57,545 nt of DNA. Origin: a virus. Positions 47,514-56,545 of the stretch are shown here, in pieces. Each line of letters opens with the position of its first letter. Within the stretch, counting starts at the first letter, position 1. The notes under the pieces were generated by a model. It searched no databases. It was not told the origin of the DNA and was given only the letters and a program-made list of their open reading frames with translations. A program made the position numbers and the translations under genes. The stretch covers positions 1 through 57,545 of the IMG/VR virus record IMGVR_UViG_3300034523_000291; one strand, written 5' to 3'.

Positions 47514-50500
47514 ATGGGCGCAGCACAGCAGCTCGATATTTACGGCGCCAAGGGTGGCTCCGAGAAGCCAAAAACGCCCACCGAGGCCCCTGACAGCCTG
47601 CGCTCTATCGCCATTGCCAAAATGCTAATCGCTATCGGTGAAGGAGAATTCGAAGGCACGCCTACCGCGCGCGATATCTTTCTCGACAACACCCCGCTGC
47701 AAGATCCCCAGGGAAACATGAACTTCCCGAACGTGAAGTGGGAGTGGCGCACCGGAGCGGTGGATCAGAGCTATATCCAGGGCATCCCCTCGATCGAAAA
47801 CGAGACCACGATCAGCACCGAGCTGCGCAGCGGGACGCCATGGGTTCGCGCTATCAACAACACGCAGCTCTCTGCTGTTCGTGTGCGTTTCGCATGGCCA
47901 GCGCTCCAGTCCGTGGATGCCGGGGGCAACATCAACGGGTACCGGATTGAGTACAAAGTTGAGTTGGCCACCGACGGCGGCGCCTACCAGCAGGTGCTTA
48001 GCGAAGCGGTCGATGGAAAGACCACCAGCCTTTACGAGCGCACGCGCCGCATCGATCTTCCCAAGGCAATCACCGGCTGGCTGATGCGTATCACGCGCCT
48101 GACCATCAATCAGAACAACAACAAAATCTCCGACACGATGCAGATCTCAGGCTTCACTGAGGTCATCGATGCGAAGGTTCGATACCCAAACACCGCGCTG
48201 CTCTACATTGAGTTCTCCGCCGAGCAGTTCCGCAGTATCCCGGCCGTGACGGTCGAGACCAAGCTGAAAAAAATGCAGGTGCCGAGCAACTACGACCCTG
48301 TATCGCGCACTTACTCTGGCGTGTGGGATGGCACGTTCAAGCAGGCGTGGACTGACAACGCCGCCTGGATGACCTACGACATCACCACGGCCGACCGCTT
48401 CGGCCTGGGCCGGCGCATCAAGCCTTGGATGGTGGACAAGTGGGAGCTGTATCGCATCTCGCAGTACTGCGACCAACTGGTGCCGGACGGGAAGGGCGGC
48501 CAGGAGCCACGCTTCATCTGCAACCTGAACCTGCAGAGCAAAGCCGACGCCTGGTCACTGCTGCGTGACATCTCGGCGATCTACCGAGGCATGACCTATT
48601 GGGCCCAGGGTCAGGTGTTCACCCTTTCGGACATGCCGCGCGCTACCGACTTCGACTTCGCTTACACCCGGGCCAACGTCATTGACGGCAAGTTCACTTA
48701 CTCCAGTGCTTCGGAGCGCACCCGGTACACCCGGGCGCTGATCAGCTACGACAATCCACTGAACAACTACGACACTGACGTTACTGCTGTGACTGATGCC
48801 AAGCTGCAGCGTCGCTACGGCGACAACCCGCTGGAGATCAGTGCCATCGGTTGTACTCGTGAGTCGGAAGCGCAGCGCCGCGGTAAGTGGGCGCTGCTTA
48901 CCAACTCCAAGGACCGGGCCGTTACCTTCAAGGTCGGTCTGGACGGGCGTATCCCGCTGCCTGGCTACGTAATTCCTATCGCGGACGAACTGCTGGCTGG
49001 GCGCCCCGTGGGTGGGCGTATCTCCGCAGTGAATGGCAAGGTCATCACGCTGGACCGCGATACTCAGGCCAAGCCCGGTGACCGGCTGATCCTCAACCTG
49101 CCAGACGGCAAGTGCGAGGGGCGAACCGTGCAGTTGGTCAGCGGCCGGCAGGTCACCGTTACCGTTGCCTACTCCGTTCCGCCCGAACCTGAACTGGTGT
49201 GGGCGCTGGATGCCGACGATTTGGCAATCCCGTTGTACAGGGTGGTAAGCGTGGCCCGCCCGGAGCCAGGCGTGTTCGAGATCTCGGCCGTGCAGTACGA
49301 TCCAAGCAAGTTCGCTCACATCGACACCGGGGCGCGGCTTGAAGAACGGCCAATCAGCGTTGTGCCAATCACCGTAGTTCCCGCGCCGGCAAGCGTCACG
49401 CTCACATCGAGCTACGCCGTGAACCAGGGCATCGCGATTAGCACCATGAACATCTCGTGGCCGGCTGTCACCGGCGCCGTCGCGTATGACGTGGAGTGGC
49501 GTAAGGACAGCGGCAACTGGATCAAACTGCAGCGCACTGGCGCAACAAGCGTGGACGTCACCGGCATCTACTCAGGCGCCTACCTCGCCCGGGTGCGCTC
49601 GGTGAGCGCTTTCGAGATCTCGTCTATCTGGAAGAGCTCCAACCTGACCAACCTGGAAGGGAAGGTTGGCTTGCCGCCGGCGGTTTCGTTCCTGACCACC
49701 ACCAGCGAACTGTTCGGCATCGGCATCAAGTGGGGCTTCCCTGCTGGCGCCGAGGATACTCAGCGCACCGAGCTATGGTATGGCCCGGCCAGTGACCTGA
49801 GAGCATCGACCAAGCTGGCAGACCTGGCTTATCCGCAGGCTGATTACCGCATGCAGTCGCTGCTGGCGGGCGCAACCCTGTTCTTCTGGGCGCGCTTGGT
49901 GGACCGCACCGGCAACATCGGGCCGTTTTATCCGGTTGTGAATGGGGTGATGGGCCAGGCCAGTTCGGATGCTGGGCCCATCCTTGAGCAGATCAAAGGG
50001 CAGATTGACGAAACCGCCCTGGGCCAGCACCTGAAGGACCGAATCGACCTGATCGACGGAAACGGACCAGGCTCGGTGAACGGTCGCATTGACGCGGCCA
50101 AGGATGAGCTGGAGCAGCTGATCGGGGAGGTGGTCGATGCGCTGGAGTACGTTCCATCCAAGGCCTACGCGCTGAACGACATCGTTCGCGTGGGCCAGCA
50201 CCTGTACCAGGCCAACGGCGCGGTGCCGGCGAACAACCCGCCGCCTAACGCCACCTATTGGACCGACATCGGCACCGTCACGCAGACGGTCAACGCCCTG
50301 GTGACCCAGGTTCAGCAGAACTCGGCGACGATTAACCAGCACGGCCAGGACATCACCGCCCAGGCCTCGCAGCTGAACGCGGTGAAAACCACGGTGAACG
50401 ATCCTGTCACCGGCGTAACCGCCACAGCGAGCGGGCTTAGCACGCTCAAGACCTCGGTGACCACGCTCGACAACAAGGTCACCACCACGGCGCAGCGCGT

Positions 50501-51239
50501 CGATGGTATTTACCTGCAGGTCAACCCGCCTCTCCAGGGTGACGACAGTGCGCTTATGGGGTCGGAGGCGAGCTACGTGGGGGTATGGTCAACCCAGTCC
50601 GCGCTTATTGAGGGCGACCTGGCGCAAGGCCAGCGCACGGACGCGGTGGAGGCCAGCGTTGCGGCTAACGCTGCGGCGATCGTCAGCGAGCAAACCGCAC
50701 GCATCAATGCCGACGGCGCCCTGTCGTCCAGCATCGAAACCGTTAAGACAACGCTCAACGGTAATACCGCGGCGATCCAGACCAATGCCACGGCCATCCA
50801 AGCAGTGAACGGAAAGGTGACGCTGAGCTGGTCGGTGCGACTGCAGTACGAGTCCGCTACGGGAGTATACAAGTGGGCAGGGGTGGGCCTGGGACTGGAG
50901 AACGGGCCGGGTGGCCTGCAGTCGAAGTTCGTCATCGACGCAGACCTTTTCGCCATCGGGCAGGCAGGTACGGTGCCGTTCGCTGTGCAGGGTGGGCAGA
51001 CCTTCATCAAGGCCGCGTTTATCCAAGACGGCACGATAACCAACGCCAAGATCGGGGCTTACATCAGTTCGACCAACTACATCGCGGGTCAGCAAGGATG
51101 GATCCTAAACAAGGATGGCACCTTTGAGATTAACGGCGTCGTCCCTGGGCAAGGCCGTTCGATCATGACGAATCGGTCTTTGCGTTTTTGGGATGTGAAT
51201 AACGTCAAACGGGTGCAAATCGGAGATCTAACAGAATGA
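47514..51239 (+). CDS. Host-specificity tail protein J-like
   Basis: 1241 residues, the largest gene. The N-terminal two-thirds contain the J signature (GEGEFEGTPTARDIFLDNTP, TADRFGLGRRIKPW, DISAIYRGMTYWAQGQVFTL) and fibronectin III-like domains (about 630-800). Then comes a coiled-coil/repeat zone (NSATINQHGQDITAQASQLN) and a C-terminal DUF1983-like end. It forms the tail-tip fibre that contacts the host receptor. Confidence 0.94.
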   Translation: MGAAQQLDIYGAKGGSEKPKTPTEAPDSLRSIAIAKMLIAIGEGEFEGTPTARDIFLDNTPLQDPQGNMNFPNVKWEWRTGAVDQSYIQGIPSIENETTISTELRSGTPWVRAINNTQLSAVRVRFAWPALQSVDAGGNINGYRIEYKVELATDGGAYQQVLSEAVDGKTTSLYERTRRIDLPKAITGWLMRITRLTINQNNNKISDTMQISGFTEVIDAKVRYPNTALLYIEFSAEQFRSIPAVTVETKLKKMQVPSNYDPVSRTYSGVWDGTFKQAWTDNAAWMTYDITTADRFGLGRRIKPWMVDKWELYRISQYCDQLVPDGKGGQEPRFICNLNLQSKADAWSLLRDISAIYRGMTYWAQGQVFTLSDMPRATDFDFAYTRANVIDGKFTYSSASERTRYTRALISYDNPLNNYDTDVTAVTDAKLQRRYGDNPLEISAIGCTRESEAQRRGKWALLTNSKDRAVTFKVGLDGRIPLPGYVIPIADELLAGRPVGGRISAVNGKVITLDRDTQAKPGDRLILNLPDGKCEGRTVQLVSGRQVTVTVAYSVPPEPELVWALDADDLAIPLYRVVSVARPEPGVFEISAVQYDPSKFAHIDTGARLEERPISVVPITVVPAPASVTLTSSYAVNQGIAISTMNISWPAVTGAVAYDVEWRKDSGNWIKLQRTGATSVDVTGIYSGAYLARVRSVSAFEISSIWKSSNLTNLEGKVGLPPAVSFLTTTSELFGIGIKWGFPAGAEDTQRTELWYGPASDLRASTKLADLAYPQADYRMQSLLAGATLFFWARLVDRTGNIGPFYPVVNGVMGQASSDAGPILEQIKGQIDETALGQHLKDRIDLIDGNGPGSVNGRIDAAKDELEQLIGEVVDALEYVPSKAYALNDIVRVGQHLYQANGAVPANNPPPNATYWTDIGTVTQTVNALVTQVQQNSATINQHGQDITAQASQLNAVKTTVNDPVTGVTATASGLSTLKTSVTTLDNKVTTTAQRVDGIYLQVNPPLQGDDSALMGSEASYVGVWSTQSALIEGDLAQGQRTDAVEASVAANAAAIVSEQTARINADGALSSSIETVKTTLNGNTAAIQTNATAIQAVNGKVTLSWSVRLQYESATGVYKWAGVGLGLENGPGGLQSKFVIDADLFAIGQAGTVPFAVQGGQTFIKAAFIQDGTITNAKIGAYISSTNYIAGQQGWILNKDGTFEINGVVPGQGRSIMTNRSLRFWDVNNVKRVQIGDLTE

Positions 51240-51562
51240 GCTCGGGAGTTCGCATATGGGGGCCGACTGGACTTCTGGAACTGGATGAAAATTCATTTAC
51301 TGTAATGGTTGTACATTCAGAGATAGTTCAGTCGAGCGGTCGCAGCCGCTTTATAGCTATCCCAGGCGTCAGCCCATCTACACATTCGGCAGTTTGCGTC
51401 CCAATTGCTGCATATGACACAACCGCACAAATGTGGACGGCGATTCAATATACGCCAATTGTAACTTCCGGAGGGGTTACAGTTTATTTTGGAAGTCCAG
51501 CAGCCAATACCGGGCCAACTGGTTCAAGCCCACAAAGATTGCTAGTTATGAGGTATCGCTAA
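51236..51562 (+). CDS. DUF6453-like tail-tip protein
   Basis: 108 residues; overlaps the J stop by 4 bp. SSGVRIWGPTGLLELDENSF and a C-terminal QRLLVMRYR fit the short 'front domain' proteins that follow J in Pseudomonas phages. AT-richer than J, so the receptor-binding end seems to have been exchanged. Confidence 0.65.
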   Translation: MSSGVRIWGPTGLLELDENSFTVMVVHSEIVQSSGRSRFIAIPGVSPSTHSAVCVPIAAYDTTAQMWTAIQYTPIVTSGGVTVYFGSPAANTGPTGSSPQRLLVMRYR

Positions 51563-52227
51563 TGTCTTTCGGAATGAGGTTCACAAACGATTCCGATGTT
51601 GTGACTCTTGACTCTGAATTCTCAAGGCTTGTTGTGCTTGAGAAAGGCTCATGGAGCGGGAACGGCTCAGGGGTTTATGTGCCATTTGCTAAGACAGTTA
51701 CGACCGATGAACCGCCGCTTGTATTTGTTAGGCCTGATGCAGCAAATGGTTATGTTTACTTTTGCCTTATTCATGGGGGAAGGGGGGCTTGGACTGGTTT
51801 TAGTTTTCAAGCTAATAGGAATATATCTACCAATGGTAAATGGTTTAGTGGGTCCTTCGCTTCGCAGGCTAAAGCAGAATATGGACTTCGCTTGTGGGAT
51901 TCATCCTCCAAACTCCTGTTTGATAGCGGGACGCCTTGCGCGCAATTTACGAGAACTATCACGGGCTGGACATACCTTGGCGCAGTAGGCAATCCGCCAG
52001 GGTCTGGGCAGTATAGGTATAGTTGGACCGCGCCCTCACCTCTCGATACTGGCGACTATATGCTCTTGAACAATATTGCCATGGATATTGCTGGTGTCGT
52101 ATCTAGGCAAGGAAACATATATGCAATTTGGGAGTATGGCAATAATCGTCTAGTTATTCAGGCGGTGGGGGTTGATCTCCCATCTGCGCTTTATATGCCA
52201 GTCGTTTTTGCTAAGCCGATTAGTTGA
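51562..52227 (+). CDS. Tail-tip / receptor-binding accessory protein
   Basis: 221 residues; its ATG overlaps the preceding stop (TAATG). MSFGMRFTNDSDVVTLDSEF opens like the preceding protein family, then comes a beta-rich body (GWTYLGAVGNPPGSGQYRYS, ANQAKAEYGLRLWDSSSKL-like region). AT-rich. Probably part of the distal tail. Confidence 0.62.
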   Translation: MSFGMRFTNDSDVVTLDSEFSRLVVLEKGSWSGNGSGVYVPFAKTVTTDEPPLVFVRPDAANGYVYFCLIHGGRGAWTGFSFQANRNISTNGKWFSGSFASQAKAEYGLRLWDSSSKLLFDSGTPCAQFTRTITGWTYLGAVGNPPGSGQYRYSWTAPSPLDTGDYMLLNNIAMDIAGVVSRQGNIYAIWEYGNNRLVIQAVGVDLPSALYMPVVFAKPIS

Positions 52228-52259
52228 ATTATAAATTAATTTGGAAGGGCTCATAATTT

Positions 52260-53033
52260 ATGGCAAGACAAGAAATCAACCTTGGCGCGGCACCAACCGG
52301 CGCCGGTGGAGATACCACGCGCAGCACTGCCGTGAAAATAAATGCGATGACCTTAGAGCTCTACCAGGGAATTGGTACCCCTGCTGCGCCTCTTCCGGTT
52401 TCAAAAGGTGGGAATGGCGGAGCAGCTATCGTAATCGGTAACGGCGCCAACTGCGATACGCTAGTCGACGCATCTTTGTATGCGTTGAACGGTACTTTTA
52501 CTAATGGGCCTCCATCGTTTGGGTCTGCTGCTTTTTTCTTGCGGGTTTCCGTGCATGGCGTCGGATACGAAGCACAGGAAGCGTTCGGCATTACCCATGG
52601 CGGACGCGCCGAGCGTCGTAGGATTAACGGTGTATGGCAGCCCTGGGCCAATATATACAACGGAATAAACGCCACGCTTGATCCAACCGGCACTGGAGCG
52701 GGTCTTATGTCTAGTGCGTTAGTTGGTGGTTATGCTGTAAGTAAATACGCCAACGGCGAAATAAATGTTAGAGGGACTGCGCCATTAACCGCAAGCTTTG
52801 CGGCAAACGAATTACGGGTAGTTATGGTAACGCTGCCCATTACTTTAGTTAACGGCGCCATAGGATTCGCTTATAAATCTAGTACGAATGCGCAACCGCA
52901 ACAGACCTATGATTTTTATGGGGTTATTGCGGAGTATATGTCGGATACTAGCACCGCGGCTTTCGTCATAAGAAATGGGTTAACCGTTCAAACATTTCAA
53001 CCAACTATTAACGTATGGGGGCGCTGGAAGTGA
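52260..53033 (+). CDS. Tail fibre with pyocin-knob-like domain
   Basis: 257 residues. The N-terminus ARQEINLGAAPTGAGGDTTR is a typical Pseudomonas tail-fibre attachment segment. CDTLVDASLYALNGTFTNGP and RAERRRINGVWQPWANIYNG match the pyocin-knob repeat. The C-terminus (TINVWGRWK) is the distal part. It likely decides host range. Confidence 0.8.
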   Translation: MARQEINLGAAPTGAGGDTTRSTAVKINAMTLELYQGIGTPAAPLPVSKGGNGGAAIVIGNGANCDTLVDASLYALNGTFTNGPPSFGSAAFFLRVSVHGVGYEAQEAFGITHGGRAERRRINGVWQPWANIYNGINATLDPTGTGAGLMSSALVGGYAVSKYANGEINVRGTAPLTASFAANELRVVMVTLPITLVNGAIGFAYKSSTNAQPQQTYDFYGVIAEYMSDTSTAAFVIRNGLTVQTFQPTINVWGRWK

Positions 53034-53416
53034 AGATTAAGATGTTTCCTTTTTTGTCCGATTGGCCGCTTGAGGCTTCTGTGTCGGGCGATGTAATCAC
53101 CATCAACGGTGAAGACATTGATTTGTCTGGTATACCGGACGGATACCGTCTCCCCGCATCCGCTGTGGGCAATAAATTCTTTCTCAGTGGTTCAGGCGAC
53201 TACGTGGAAAGGATAGGTAGAACTCTTCATTTTTCTTTAAAGCTTCCGGTAAGTATGGAGAGCCCCAATGAATATCGTAGTCCACTAGAACCTATGATTA
53301 TTGATGCGCGCAGTGGTCCGGTGAAGTTTCCCGACACCTCGCCTGTAGTGATCCCTGCAGCTGAACTTCCTGATATCCGAGAAGGACAAGAAAATGGTGG
53401 ACTTGAGCAAGCTTGA
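53030..53416 (+). CDS. Hypothetical protein after tail fibre
   Basis: 128 residues from a GTG at 53030 that overlaps the fibre stop (GTGA); an ATG at 53015 is also in frame. KIKMFPFLSDWPLEASVSGD and IDLSGIPDGYRLPASAVGN, a conserved small phage protein beside fibres, possibly a chaperone. Its end overlaps the next gene by 23 bp. Confidence 0.68.
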   Translation: MKIKMFPFLSDWPLEASVSGDVITINGEDIDLSGIPDGYRLPASAVGNKFFLSGSGDYVERIGRTLHFSLKLPVSMESPNEYRSPLEPMIIDARSGPVKFPDTSPVVIPAAELPDIREGQENGGLEQA

Positions 53417-53606
53417 ACCGATTAAAACGGCGCAAGACATAACGGATGAATTGAGCCTGGGTCAGGCTCGGGCGTACCTGAGCCAGACCAACTGGCATGC
53501 CTTCGCTCTGCTTGAGGATGGCACACCGATTCCGGACGACATCAAAGAAGCACGCGCAGCAGCTCGCGCAACCATCAACCGGTTGAGCCCTCCACCAGCG
53601 TCTTGA
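53394..53606 (+). CDS. Small tail-region protein, 70 aa
   Basis: VDLSKLEPIKTAQDITDELS and ARAYLSQTNWHAFALLEDGT, then PDDIKEARAAARATI: the pattern of a short tail-fibre assembly-type protein. Precedes a terminator and the endolysin. Confidence 0.65.
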   Translation: MVDLSKLEPIKTAQDITDELSLGQARAYLSQTNWHAFALLEDGTPIPDDIKEARAAARATINRLSPPPAS

Positions 53607-53626
53607 GTTTTTGCCAAACACCGCCA

Positions 53627-53650
53627 CCCGCCATGAGCGGGTATTTTTTT
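53627..53650 (+). terminator. Terminator before endolysin
   Basis: CCCGC-N5-GCGGG followed by a TATTTTTTT tract, then the linker. Confidence 0.75.
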
Positions 53651-53661
53651 GCCTGGAGAAA
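53651..53661 (+). promoter_or_regulatory. Linker RBS, copy 3 (endolysin)
   Basis: GCCTGGAGAAA, 3 nt before the ATG at 53665, identical to the two copies before tail genes I and J. Confidence 0.75.
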
Positions 53662-53664
53662 GTT

Positions 53665-54198
53665 ATGCCGATCACCGAGCAGCAATTGCTGCATATCTTA
53701 CCGAACGCCGGCCGCCAAGCCGGCGTTTTTGTTCCTGCCTTAAACACGGCCATGAGCCGTTACGGCATCGTGGGCACCGTGCGGGTGGCGGCGTTCATCG
53801 CCCAAGTAGGGCACGAATCTGGACAGTTGCGATGGGTGCGCGAAATCTGGGGCCCCACCGCGCAGCAGGCCGGCTACGAAGGCCGCGCGGACCTGGGCAA
53901 TACACAGAAGGGCGACGGCTCCAAGTACCGCGGGCGCGGCCTGATCCAGATCACGGGCCGGGCGAATTACACGGCATGCGGCGAGGCGTTGGGCCTGGAC
54001 CTCATCAGCAATCCGGAACTGCTGGAGCTACCGCAGCACGCCGCGATGTCGGCGGCTTGGTTCTGGTCGACTAATGGGCTGAATACACTCGCTGATCAGG
54101 GGCAGTTCGCGAAGATCACCAGGCGTATCAATGGCGGGCTCACCGGCCAGGACGACCGCCAGGCGCTATACGATAAGGCGCTGAAGGTGCTGGTATGA
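53665..54198 (+). CDS. GH19 endolysin
   Basis: 177 residues. FIAQVGHESGQLRWVREIWG carries the GH19 catalytic acid Glu51 and second acid Glu60; YRGRGLIQITGRANYTACGE and FWSTNGLNTLADQ complete the chitinase-class-I fold used by phage muramidases. No signal peptide, so it depends on the holin. Overlaps the Rz gene by 4 bp. Confidence 0.92.
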   Translation: MPITEQQLLHILPNAGRQAGVFVPALNTAMSRYGIVGTVRVAAFIAQVGHESGQLRWVREIWGPTAQQAGYEGRADLGNTQKGDGSKYRGRGLIQITGRANYTACGEALGLDLISNPELLELPQHAAMSAAWFWSTNGLNTLADQGQFAKITRRINGGLTGQDDRQALYDKALKVLV

Positions 54199-54713
54199 CG
54201 CCGGTGCAGAAGCTGGCGGGCCTATTGGTGCTGATGCTGGGGCTGATGGCCGGTACCGCGGGCGTGACCTGGCAGGTGCAGAACTGGCGGATGGGCAAGA
54301 AGCTGTCCGAGCAGGCCGGCCTGCATCAAGAAGATCTGACCAGGATCAGCATGGTCGCTGCCGCCCAGGCCCGCGCCGATCAGAGCAAGCGCCTGGCCAC
54401 CGAGCAACAGCTCGCCATCCAGGACCAACAACACATACGAGAATTATCCGATGCTCAACGTACCCAGGCTGCTCTGCGCGATCGCCTTGCCACTGCTGAT
54501 GTGCGGCTGTCAGTCCTTGTCGACGCAGCGGATACAGCCCGTGGCTGCAATGTGCCTACCGCCGCCGGCGCCGTCGGCGTGGTTCATGCAGCCCGTCGAG
54601 CCCAACTTGACCCAGCGCATGCTCATCGAATTATCTCCATCACCGATGCCGGCGACCAAGGATTGATCGCGCTGCGGGCGTGCCAGGCGTATGTCAGGGC
54701 CATTGCGCCCTGA
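54195..54713 (+). CDS. Rz: Inner-membrane spanin (Rz)
   Basis: 172 residues. One N-terminal membrane helix (LAGLLVLMLGLMAGTAGVTW), then a periplasmic coiled coil (AAAQARADQSKRLATEQQLA to QAALRDRLATADVRL) and a C-terminal region. It pairs with Rz1 to fuse the membranes in the last step of lysis. Confidence 0.85.
   Translation: MTPVQKLAGLLVLMLGLMAGTAGVTWQVQNWRMGKKLSEQAGLHQEDLTRISMVAAAQARADQSKRLATEQQLAIQDQQHIRELSDAQRTQAALRDRLATADVRLSVLVDAADTARGCNVPTAAGAVGVVHAARRAQLDPAHAHRIISITDAGDQGLIALRACQAYVRAIAP
54451..54666 (+). CDS. Rz1: Outer-membrane spanin (Rz1), nested
   Basis: 71 residues wholly inside Rz in another frame. Lipoprotein signal LCAIALPLLMCGCQSL (Cys18 or Cys20 as anchor), then a Pro-rich stretch CLPPPAPSAW typical of Rz1. 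Confidence 0.85.
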   Translation: MLNVPRLLCAIALPLLMCGCQSLSTQRIQPVAAMCLPPPAPSAWFMQPVEPNLTQRMLIELSPSPMPATKD

Positions 54714-54780
54714 CCTACATGCCCAATCGCAAAAATTAGCATGACCCCAAAAAACACCCACTTTGCAAAGGATTGCAAAA

Positions 54781-55575
54781 ATGACAAACCCAATCGTTCC
54801 ATGGATGGGCGGCAAGCGTCGCTTGGCTGATCGCCTCATTCCTCTTTTCCCACCGCACGAATGCTACGTTGAAGTTTTTGCTGGTGGTGCTGCGCTTTAC
54901 TTCATGCGCCCTCAGGCCGCCCCGGTTGAAGTTCTCAACGATATCAATGGCGATCTGGTGACGTTGTACCGGGTCGTGCAGAACCACATGGAGGAGTTCG
55001 TACGCCAGTTCAAATGGGCCCTGAGCTCGCGCCAAGTGTTTGAGTGGCAGAAGATGACCCGACCGGAAACCCTCACCGATATCCAGCGAGCTGCCCGTTT
55101 TTTCTACCTGCAGCACCACGCCTTCGCCGGGAAGGTCAGCGGCCAGACCTTCGGCACTGCTACTACGGGCCCGGCTATTAATCTGTTGCGGATTGAAGAG
55201 AACCTTTCCGCAGCCTGGCAGCGCCTCTCCGGAACCTATGTCGAAAACTTAGGGTGGCTCGAATGCGCCGAGCGCTACGACCGGCCCCACACCTTCCACT
55301 ACATGGACCCACCTTACTGGCAGACCGCGGGCTACGGGGTGGACTTTCCGTTCGAAAACTATGAGCGAATGGCCGACTTCATGCGTCGTTGCAAAGGCAA
55401 GGTCATGGTGAGTATTAACGACCATCCTGATATCCGGCGGGTGTTTGAAGGGTTCCACTTTGAAACGCTGGACATTCGCTACAGCACCACCAATCAGCGA
55501 CAAGGAAAAGCCGAGGTCAGCGGCGAGCTTGTGATCATGAACTGGAAACCTTCTGACCTCGGCGGGCTGTTTTAG
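54781..55575 (+). CDS. DNA adenine methylase (Dam/D12)
   Basis: 264 residues from the ATG at 54781 (AAGGA upstream). PIVPWMGGKRRLA, YVEVFAGGAALYF (SAM site) and HYMDPPYW (DPPY 176-179) identify a D12-class N6-adenine methyltransferase. It might protect phage DNA from host restriction or affect regulation. No cognate nuclease beside it. Converges on the SRAP gene with overlapping stops. Confidence 0.9.
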   Translation: MTNPIVPWMGGKRRLADRLIPLFPPHECYVEVFAGGAALYFMRPQAAPVEVLNDINGDLVTLYRVVQNHMEEFVRQFKWALSSRQVFEWQKMTRPETLTDIQRAARFFYLQHHAFAGKVSGQTFGTATTGPAINLLRIEENLSAAWQRLSGTYVENLGWLECAERYDRPHTFHYMDPPYWQTAGYGVDFPFENYERMADFMRRCKGKVMVSINDHPDIRRVFEGFHFETLDIRYSTTNQRQGKAEVSGELVIMNWKPSDLGGLF

Positions 55576-56252
55576 GGTGCAGGTAGTATCAGGTTGGGCC
55601 CCTTGTTCCGGACGTTCCCAACGGCCGTATCGACCTTGAACCATTCAAAGGCATCTGCTGGCTCGCCCTGGTGCAGTACCATCTGCTCGGCGCGTTCCTT
55701 GGGCGTGGCCGGGTCCAACCATTCACGGGCAAGTTCAGGACTCAGCACAACGGGCCGCCGGTCATGGATGTCCACCATGCCGCCGGCGCTGTCGGCGGTG
55801 ATGATCACGAAGCCGTCATGCTCACCTGGGCCTTCGTCAGCGTTGGACAACTGGCCGATAGCTGCGCAGTAGATCGGCGCGCGGTCGCGCCGGCGGATCA
55901 GGTAGGGCTGCTTCTTCGGCCCACCCTCATCGACCCATTCAAACCAGTTATTGATCGGTGTGATTGCTCGGTGCGGCCAGATTGCCCGGAAGAACGGGCC
56001 GTGGGCCACCTTCTCGACACGAGCGTTGATCGGCGCGGCGCGGTCCTTGGCCCAATGCGGTCGCCATCCCCAGCTCACCGGATCAGCCAGCAGCAATTCG
56101 CCTTGTACATGGAGCAGGGCGACCTGAGTGGTGGGGGCGACGTTGTATCGTTCCAGAGGCAGCTCGCCAACTGAGTTGACCATGGCATTCGGCATGCTTA
56201 GGGCCGCAACGAAGTCATGAATGCCGCTGTACTGTGAAAGGCGTCCGCACAT
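55572..56252 (-). CDS. SRAP-domain protein (YedK-like)
   Basis: 226 residues. The invariant N-terminal MCGR provides Cys2, which in HMCES/YedK cross-links to abasic sites in single-stranded DNA; Asn76 (INARVE), Glu105 (NWFEW) and His163 (DIHDRRP) complete the site. GGAG upstream of the ATG. It would shield abasic sites during phage replication or SOS. No LexA box was found before it, only a short palindrome at 56302-56314. Confidence 0.92.
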   Translation of the reverse strand: MCGRLSQYSGIHDFVAALSMPNAMVNSVGELPLERYNVAPTTQVALLHVQGELLLADPVSWGWRPHWAKDRAAPINARVEKVAHGPFFRAIWPHRAITPINNWFEWVDEGGPKKQPYLIRRRDRAPIYCAAIGQLSNADEGPGEHDGFVIITADSAGGMVDIHDRRPVVLSPELAREWLDPATPKERAEQMVLHQGEPADAFEWFKVDTAVGNVRNKGPNLILPAP

Positions 56253-56301
56253 GACTGTCTCCGCTCGTCGGGCTTGATGAACAGCCGCGCGCCGGCCGAT
56301 C

Positions 56302-56314
56302 TCTACACTGTAGA
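56302..56314. promoter_or_regulatory. Palindrome in divergent SRAP promoter
   Basis: TCTACA-C-TGTAGA, perfect 6-bp arms, between the divergent genes at 56252 and 56336. Possible operator; regulator unknown. Confidence 0.35.
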
Positions 56315-56335
56315 CACCGGCACCGGAGATTCGTC

Positions 56336-56545
56336 ATGACAACCGATATACAGCAGGTCAACGAGATGGAAGCGTGGCATGCGCTGCTCAATGACGCCGA
56401 ATTCACGGCAGGTGGACCCGAGTATCGCTATGAAACGCGCCTGGCACTGGCCGACAATATGCTGGAGCGAGGCGTGATTGACAGCGGAGAATGGCGCGAG
56501 CTGGTCGAGGAGGCTGTTGCTGGTTATGCGGACGACGTCGGCTGA
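56336..56545 (+). CDS. Small acidic protein, 69 aa
   Basis: GGAG 7 nt upstream of the ATG. EMEAWHALLNDAEFTAGGPE and LADNMLERGVIDSGEWRELV, acidic and helical. The motif MLERGVID echoes MLEAGVID in the gene 56524-57249, suggesting a related fold. Function unknown. Confidence 0.65.
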   Translation: MTTDIQQVNEMEAWHALLNDAEFTAGGPEYRYETRLALADNMLERGVIDSGEWRELVEEAVAGYADDVG

